Below, in pieces: positions 57,837-64,000 of a stretch of DNA of 64,000 bases. Below the pieces are notes generated by a model that had not been told where the DNA came from, did no database searches, and was given only the letters and a program-made list of their open reading frames with translations. Source of the DNA: Thinopyrum elongatum (lineage: Eukaryota > Streptophyta > Magnoliopsida > Poales > Poaceae); the NCBI GenBank assembly GCA_011799875.1, contig CM022302.1, positions 375,304,775 through 375,368,774 of the forward strand, given 5' to 3'. The translations under genes were made by a program, and so were the position numbers. Within the stretch, counting starts at the first letter, position 1; each line of letters starts with the position of its first letter.

Positions 57837-59673
57837 GTTGGCGCCCACCGTGGGGCCAGCAGCGACGTCGGCCGGAGACACGTTCTGGACGGGAACCTTG
57901 TTCCTCTCCGGCGAGTGTGTCGCGGCTGGCGAGATCAGCCGGCCCGATGCGCCCGCCTGTGCCGGCCTTGGCGCATCGCCTGACGCGGGAGCCGCCTTCC
58001 CCGTGGGTCGCCTCGCCGGCCTCTTCAGCGAGCTCAGCCTCTTTGACGAGCCCGCCGCCGACGCACGAGCGGCCGACTCCCTCACCGAGCTCTTCGGTAA
58101 GCTCGCTCTCGTCGACACGGCCTCCACGGACGATTTCCCCAGCTACATGGAGATCATCGACGATCCCCTCCCCCCCGCCGCCCGCGACGCTCCTGGCGGC
58201 GCGCTCGACGCCGGCACCTTCGCGGAGGTGATGGTCATCAGCGACGGCCCGGGCGCTGGCGGATCCAACCAGGATCTGCTGGACGCGACCATACACGCCC
58301 TGGCGACGCCTCCTCCCCTTGGCGCCAGCCAAGCGGAGCTGGAGGAGTTCCGTGTCAAGCTTTTCGACAGCGCCTCCAAGATGGCGGCGCTGAAGCGCCG
58401 CGCTGAAGCTACTCAGCGCGAGATCGACCGCGTGGTCGGTGGGATGCCGGCCGTGGATGAGCCTAGCCGGGCCGGTGCCATCCAACAACGCGGCGCTGCG
58501 ATTGCTAGCATGCTGGGGGTCGAACGCCCGGTCTACGAGACCCCAGCGCAGAACATGCGTGCCGCCCAGGCGGCCGCAGACGAGCTCAAGCACTTGTAGG
58601 GCGACCAGCTACGCGAGCAACTGGAGCGCCTCCAGCAGCTCATCGACGCTGCGAACAAGCAGCAGGACACGGGCAACCGTGCGGTGGGAGCAGGCCAACG
58701 GGTCGACACCCATGTGCCTCGTCGTGAGAACGGCGCGATCTCTTGGTCCCCTAGCGGCGGAGGCCGCGGGCAGCCGCGATACCCAGAGCAGGCTGCTAGC
58801 AACAGCCAGCGCACACGCCGCACGATAGCGGGCAGCCACCACGTGCTCCAGAGCCCGGAGCCCCAGCGCCGGCCGGAAGAGCGCTTGCCCCCTCGGAGGG
58901 AGAAGGCGGCCACTCCCGCGCCGCCGCCTAGTCACCTGACGCTCGGCGGCCGGCTTGGCCCCCGCGAAGCAGTCGGCGAAAACGACGCACGCCACCGGAT
59001 CGAGGAGCTGGCTCGGTCCCAGTTGTTGGAAGAGGAGCGCACAATCGGGCCGGCCTGCTTCGGCCCCCGCATCCGCGATGAGCCCTTTCCCAGAGGGTTC
59101 ACGCTCCCCAGAGACACGCCCAAGTACAACGGTGTCGTGAAGCCGGAAGACTGGCTGATCGACTACTCCACAGCAGCCGGCATCACCAACGGCAACAAGC
59201 GCGTCGCAGTCAAGTACGTCCCGCTCATGCTTCAGGGCACGACCCGGACGTGGCTGAACAGCCTCAAGCCCAACAGCATCAACAGCTGGATAGATTTCAG
59301 TGACGCCTTCGTCCGCAACTTCACCAGTACGTACAAGCGCCCCCCCAAGCCACGCCAGCTCTCCATGTGCGTTTAGGGGCCGACCGAGTCTACTCGCGAC
59401 TACCTGACGCGTTGGGGCGAGCTGCGAAACTCCTGCGAGGGGGTCCACGAGGTGCAGGCCATCGAGTACTTCACCGCCGGGTGCAGAGAGGGCACTCTGC
59501 TCAAGCACAAGCTCTTGTGCGACGAGCCGACTACCTTGGACGAGCTCCTGGTCGTGGCCGACAAGTACGCCACTGCCGACTCCTCCATGAAGTCGGAGAT
59601 CCGGGTTGACGCGGCCGGCAGGGTGGTCCAGCCGAGTTCCCAAACTCCGGCTGGTGACACCAGCCGGCGCTAA
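57658..59673 (+). pseudogene. Gag of Tat-type gypsy element
   Basis: Capsid precursor. The frame starts with an ATG inside the LTR (57658) and runs into the interior, with in-frame TAG at 58597, TAG at 59374 and TAA at 59671. The N-terminal part is Ala/Pro-rich; a helical region follows (E-E-F-R-V-K-L-F-D-S-A-S-K-M). The conserved gag core is F-T-L-P-R-D-T-P-K-Y-N-G and L-Q-G-T-T-R-T-W-L-N-S-L, with D-Y-L-T-R-W-G-E-L after the second stop. There is no frameshift: the same frame continues into pol. Confidence 0.85.
57838..57856 (+). other. Primer-binding-like site of Tat-type element
   Basis: TTGGCGCCCACCGTGGGGC, directly after the LTR. It is the form seen next to many grass gypsy LTRs. Confidence 0.65.
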
Positions 59674-60810
59674 CAACCGAACGACAACAAGCGCAAGGCC
59701 CCGCAGCCGGCTTCCAACAGCCGGCAGGTGGCCGCTGTCGAGGATCAGCAGCCCGCCGGGCAGCCCGGCCCCAAGCGTCAGTGGGGCGGCAAGGGTGCCT
59801 GGCAGCCTACCTTCTCCTTTGAGCAAGCCCTCGATGCCCCGTGCAAGTTCCATAGCGGCGCGAAGCCGTCCAACCACACCACCCGGAAGTGCAACTGGCT
59901 CGCCCGGATTGCCAAGGGCGAGGCCCTGCCGCCTCCTCCGCCAGCCGGCCAGGTAGCCCCGGCTATTCAGCAACCCGCCCGAGCTGCCGGCATGCTTCAA
60001 GATGAGTTCCCCGAAGAGAACGCCACCTACGTCGTCTTCACGAGCGAAGCCGACGACAAGCACATCAGATGGCAGCAGCACCGCGAGGTGAATGCTGTCA
60101 GCTCAGGGGTCCCCACCTTCATGCACTGGTCCGAGAGGCCCATCACCTGGAGCCAAGCTGACCACCCGGCCGTGATGCATTCGCCGGGTGCATACGCCTT
60201 GGTGCTGGACTCAACCTTCTCAACAGAGAGGCGGACCTGCCGCTTCAACATCCTGTACCGCGAGACCATGGAGCGGTTGGACATCAAGGTCAAGCAGCTT
60301 CAGCCCAGTCGGACTGTCTTCCACGGCATAGTTCCCGGCCTTTCCTGCTCTCCAATCGGCAAGATCAAGATCGATGTCCTGTTCGGCGACATGAACCACT
60401 TCCGCCGCAAGCCAATCTGGTTCGAGGTGGTCGACCTGGACAGCCCCTACCACGCACTCTTGGGCCGCCCGGCGCTGGCCAAATTCATGATGGTCCCGCA
60501 CTACGCCTACCTGAAGGCCAAGATGCCGGGTACCAAGGGCATCATCACTATTGCCGACGACTACCAGAAGTCGCTGGACTGCGCCACCACCAGCAGCCAG
60601 CTGGCCGAGTCCCTCGTCATCGCTCAAGAAAAGCGTCTCCTTGACCGGATGGTAGCCATGGCCAGCAAGAAGCTGGCCATGCCGACTGATCCCAAGGAGA
60701 CGGAAGCAAGGGCCTCCTTCCAGCCGGCCAAGGAAACCAAGAAGATCGCCTTGGACCCGACGCACCCGGAGAGGTTTGCTGTCGTAGGGACCAACCTCGA
60801 CAGCAAATAG
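59674..60810 (+). pseudogene. Gag end and protease region of Tat-type element
   Basis: Same frame as gag, ending at TAG 60808. It has a degenerate zinc-knuckle-like part (C-K-F-H-S-G-A-K-P-S-N-H-T-T-R-K-C, about 59840-59890). The retropepsin-like region is about 60200-60560 (D-S-P-Y-H-A-L-L-G-R-P-A-L). The catalytic Asp-Gly-Gly/Asp-Ser-Gly motif that should precede N-I-L-Y-R-E-T-M is absent: the flanks R-T-C-R-F and N-I-L-Y are fused directly. This looks like an in-frame deletion of about a dozen codons, so the protease could not work. Confidence 0.8.
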
Positions 60811-63237
60811 GACGGCGAGCTCATCGATTTCCTCCGTGAGAATCGAGACATCTTCGCATGGTCCCCCAAAGACATGCCGGGTGTCCCGATGGATTTCGCC
60901 GAGCACAAACTACATGTGAGGCAGGATGCTAAGCCGGTCAAGCAACCCCTCCGCCGCCTATCAGAAGAGAAGAGAAGGATCGTTGGTGAAGAAATCGCCC
61001 GGCTTCTGGCAGCCGGCTTCATCATGGAAGTGTTCTACCCGGACTGGCTTGCCAACCCAGTCCTCGTCTTGAAGAAGAATAACAAGTGGCACATGTGTAT
61101 CGACTACACGAGCCTCAACAAGGCCTGCCCCAAGGATCCGTTTGCCTTGCCACGGATCGACCAAGTGATAGACTCCACGGCCGGCTGCGAGCTGCTGTCC
61201 TTCTTGGACGCATACTCCGGCTACCACCAGGTCAAGCTAGATCCGGCCGACCGCTTGAAGACCGCCTTTATCACACCATTCGGCGCCTTCTACTACATCA
61301 CCAAGACGTTCGGCCTGAGGAATGCCGGCGCTACCTTCCAACGATGCATGCAGAAGTGCTTGTTGAAGCAACTCGGCCGCAATGCCCATGTCTATGTGGA
61401 TGACATTGTGGTGAAGACGGAGAGGCGCGGCACCCTCCTAGAGGATCTCAAGGAGACCTTCGAAAATCTGCGCCGTTTTCAAATCAAGCTCAACCCGGAG
61501 AAGTGCGTCTTCGGAGTGCCAGCCGGCCAGCTTCTCGATTTCCTTGTCTCTGAACGCGGCATCGAGTGCAACCCCGTGAAGATCAAGGCCGTCGAGCGGA
61601 TGGAGAGACCCTCCAAGCTGCGTGACATTCAAAAGTTCACCGGGTGCCTGGCATCCCTTAGCCGCTTCATCAGTCGACTGGGCGAGAAGGCGCTCCCCCT
61701 GTACCAGCTCATGAAGAAAACCACTTGCTTCAAGTGGAACGACCAGGCGGACGAAGCTTTTCGTCAGCTCAAGCGCATGATGTCCACACCGCCTATCCTG
61801 GCGGCTCCGGCTGCCAAGGAACCGATGCTCCTCTACATCGCCGCCACCAGCCGAGTCATCAGCACGGTGATTGTGGTCGAGCGCCCAGAAGCCGGCAAGG
61901 TGCAGCCGGTCCAGAGGCCAGTGTATTATCTGAGCGAGGTCTTGTCCGCCTCCAAGCAGAACTACCCCCACTACGAGAAGATGTGCTACGGCGTGTACTT
62001 TGCCGCCAAGAAGTTGAAGCAATATTTCCAAGAGCACTCCATCACGGTGGTCTGCACCGCCCCCCTAGCCGAGATCATGGGCAACAGAGATGCCTCAGGC
62101 TGGGTGGCCAAGTGGGCCATCGAGCTGGCTCCCCATACCATCCTCTACCAGCCCCGCACCGCCATCAAGTCCCAAGCGCTGGCCGACTTCTTAGTCGACT
62201 GGGCCGAGTCCCAATACCTGCCGCCAGCGCCGGATTCTACGCATTGGCGGATGCACTTTGACGGCTCAAAGATGCGCACCGGCTTGGGGGCCGGCATCGT
62301 CCTCACCTCTCCCAAGGGCGACAAGCTAAAGTACACGCTGCAGATCCACTTCGCCGCCTCCAACAACGTAGCCGCGTACGAGGCGCTCATCTTTGGGCTC
62401 CGACTGGCCAAGGAGATCGGCATCCGCTGCATCCTCTGCTACGGCGACTCGGACTTGGTGGTCCAGCAGTCGTCCGGCGACTGGGACGCCAAGGACGCCA
62501 ACATGGCAAGCTATCGATTCCTCGTCCAGCAGATGAGCGGGCACTTCGATGGGTGCGAGTTCCTCCACGTGCCAAGAGCCGACAACGACGCAGCAGACGC
62601 CCTTGCCCGCATTGGCTCCACCCGGCAGGCCATACCAGCCGGCGTCTCCCTCGAATGTCTACGCAAGCCGTCTATCAAGCCGTCGCCAGAGTCCGACTTC
62701 ATTTTCGTGCCGGCTGACCCCGGAGCAGTCGGATCCGGCTCGGGGACCCCAGCAGCCGGCCCGTGGACTTCAGCAGTCGGCCCGGGGACTTCAGCAGGCG
62801 GCCCGGGGACTGCAGCAGTCGGCCCGGGGACTTCATCGGCACCACCAGGAGCGGCCGGCTCCAGCCCGCCGCCTCCCAACCCGGCCACCCTCGTGCCAGT
62901 TGCCGTCTTCACAGTGGTGGCGGCCCCATCTTGGGCGCAGCCCATCCGCGACTACCTGGTAAGCCGCGTGCTACCAGCAGACGAGGTGCTAGCCCGACAG
63001 ATCCAGGGCCGGGCAGGCACCTACACCATCGTCAACAGAGAGCTCGCCAGGCGGAGCGTGACCGGCGTTTATCAGCGCTGCGTGGAGCCGAAGAAGGGCA
63101 TGGAGATCCTCAGAGACATCCACCAAGGTGAATGTGGCCACCATGCCGCCTCCAGGTCCCTCGTAGCCAAGGCCTTCCGCCATGGTTTCTTCTGGCCGAC
63201 TGCATTGGACGATGCCAAGGAGTTAGTCAAGAAGTGA
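60811..63237 (+). pseudogene. Reverse transcriptase, RNase H and H2C2 start, Tat-type
   Basis: A long open stretch of pol. Reverse transcriptase: W-H-M-C-I-D-Y-T-S-L-N-K-A-C-P-K-D, F-L-D-A-Y-S-G-Y-H-Q (about 61200) and the catalytic Y-V-D-D (61393-61404). A first, degenerate RNase H follows (Y-Y-L-S-E-V-L-S, A-L-A-D-F-L-V-D-W). A second RNase H has its acidic residues in place: F-D-G-S-K (about 62260), Y-E-A-L-I-F-G-L, G-D-S-D-L-V-V-Q-Q and A-D-N-D-A-A-D-A-L-A. Two RNase H copies are a mark of the Tat clade. A Pro/Gly linker with 21 bp repeats leads to the integrase zinc finger (H-H-A-A-S-R-S), where TGA at 63235 falls on the expected Cys. Confidence 0.88.
62745..62845 (+). repeat. 21 bp coding minisatellite in pol linker
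   Basis: Four to five units of GGCCCGGGGACTTCAGCAGTC with few changes, read as G-P-G-T-S-A-V. It lies between the second RNase H and the integrase. Confidence 0.85.
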
Positions 63238-64000
63238 AAAGGGTGCCAGAAGTTCAGCACCAAGCAACACCAGCCGACCTCTGTGCTCAAGACCATCCCC
63301 ATCACCTGGCCATTTGCCGTGTGGGGTTTGGACATGGTGGGTCCTTTCAAGATAGCACGCGGCGGCATGACTCATTTGCTGGTCGCCATGGACAAATTCA
63401 CCAAGTGGATAGAGGCTAAGCCAATCAAGAAGCTGAATGGTCTAACTGCCGTCACGTTCGTCGCCGACATCACCGTCCGATACGGCGTTCCACACAGCAT
63501 CATCACCGACAACGGCACCAACTTCGCCAAAGGTGCCTTGACCCGTTTCTGCGCAAACCAGGGTATCTGACTGGACCTAGCGTCCGTTGCCCATCCGCAG
63601 TCAAACGGCCAGGTGGAGCGAGCAAACGGCCTCATCCTGTCCGGCATCAAGCCCCGCCTGATCGAGCCGCTGGAGCGATCGGTCGGCTACTGGATCGACG
63701 AGCTGCCGGCCGTCCTCTGGAGTCTTCGGACCACGCCCAACAGATCAACCGGCTTTACACCCTTCTTCCTCGTGTACGGTGCCGAGGCTATCATCCCCAC
63801 GGATATCGAGTTCGACTCGCCTCGCGTCACTATGTACACGGAGGCGGAAGCAAAAGAGGCGCGAGAAGACGGCGTCGACCTGCTGGAAGAGGCCCGGCTG
63901 CTAGCGTGCAGCCGGTCCGCCATCTACCAGCAGAGCCTGCGCCGCTACCACAACAAGAAGGTCAAGCCGCGTACATTCCGCGAAGGCGACCTTGTGCTCC
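63238..64000 (+). pseudogene. Integrase of Tat-type element, runs off window
   Basis: Continues in the same frame after TGA at 63235 and has one more TGA at 63568. The DDE core is readable: W-G-L-D-M-V-G-P-F (first Asp, about 63325), I-I-T-D-N-G-T-N-F (second Asp, about 63505) and H-P-Q-S-N-G-Q-V-E-R-A-N-G (Glu, about 63615). The C-terminal part (L-R-R-Y-H-N-K-K-V) is cut by the window edge. It catalyses insertion of element DNA in intact relatives; here the stops prevent a full protein. Confidence 0.88.

Noticed and set aside
58609..60081. A 490-codon frame on the minus strand
   Set aside because: It is the GC-rich antisense shadow of gypsy gag, with no family motif; the plus strand carries conserved gag/pol motifs.

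Overview
This is nuclear DNA from a grass, very probably a member of the Triticeae (wheat, Aegilops or barley relatives). Large nested LTR retrotransposons and CACTA transposons dominate it, with small MITEs near genes. The few host genes have short, plant-type GT/AG exons. No gene is complete as a single open frame, so the exon joins given here were made by hand and remain predictions.

Left part (1-34 kb) is nested transposons. A minus-strand Ty3/gypsy element (LTR 2505-3346, gag leftwards off the window) sits inside a second, Athila-like gypsy element (pol/gag 3347-6414, LTR 6521-8038). Next comes the 3' part of a CACTA transposon (8039-11161), itself split by an LTR-type element (9038-10634). 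The largest unit is a complete retrotransposon at 11835-21593. It has two ~4.2 kb LTRs, a perfect TGCTT target duplication and only 1.35 kb inside, which carries one unfamiliar ORF. It is followed by a complete 6.55 kb CACTA element (22587-29139, target duplication AAC). This element lacks a recognisable transposase but carries an intact three-exon gene with a B3-like domain, a decayed coiled-coil gene and a ~500 bp tandem array. Retroposon-like pieces and a PIF/Harbinger-like element with an AP2-like fragment lead up to the genes.

Gene island (34-55 kb). Four host genes are readable: phosphopantetheine adenylyltransferase (CoA synthesis; intact, 190 aa); a VTE3-type MPBQ/MSBQ methyltransferase (tocopherol and plastoquinone synthesis), broken by a one-base deletion; a remorin (intact, 191 aa, minus strand); and an ascorbate-type cytochrome b561 (intact, 234 aa, minus strand). 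A Stowaway MITE, a Mutator-like foldback, a tRNA-like SINE head, palindromic minisatellites and a 1.4 kb retroposon with 14 bp target duplications lie between them. The four genes act in unrelated pathways and do not form a functional cluster.

Right end (55-64 kb). A Ty1/copia-like LTR fragment (with a Harbinger-like MITE inside) is interrupted by a plus-strand Ty3/gypsy element of the Tat type (LTR 56842-57836). Its gag-pol runs off the window in one unbroken reading frame with six in-frame stops. Its protease lacks the catalytic Asp motif.

The most unusual items are the long-LTR element with its unknown ORF, the CACTA element carrying an intact B3-like gene, the frameshifted VTE3 copy, and the TSD-flanked retroposon with a duplicated 5' end. 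I found no rRNA, CRISPR array or prokaryotic system.
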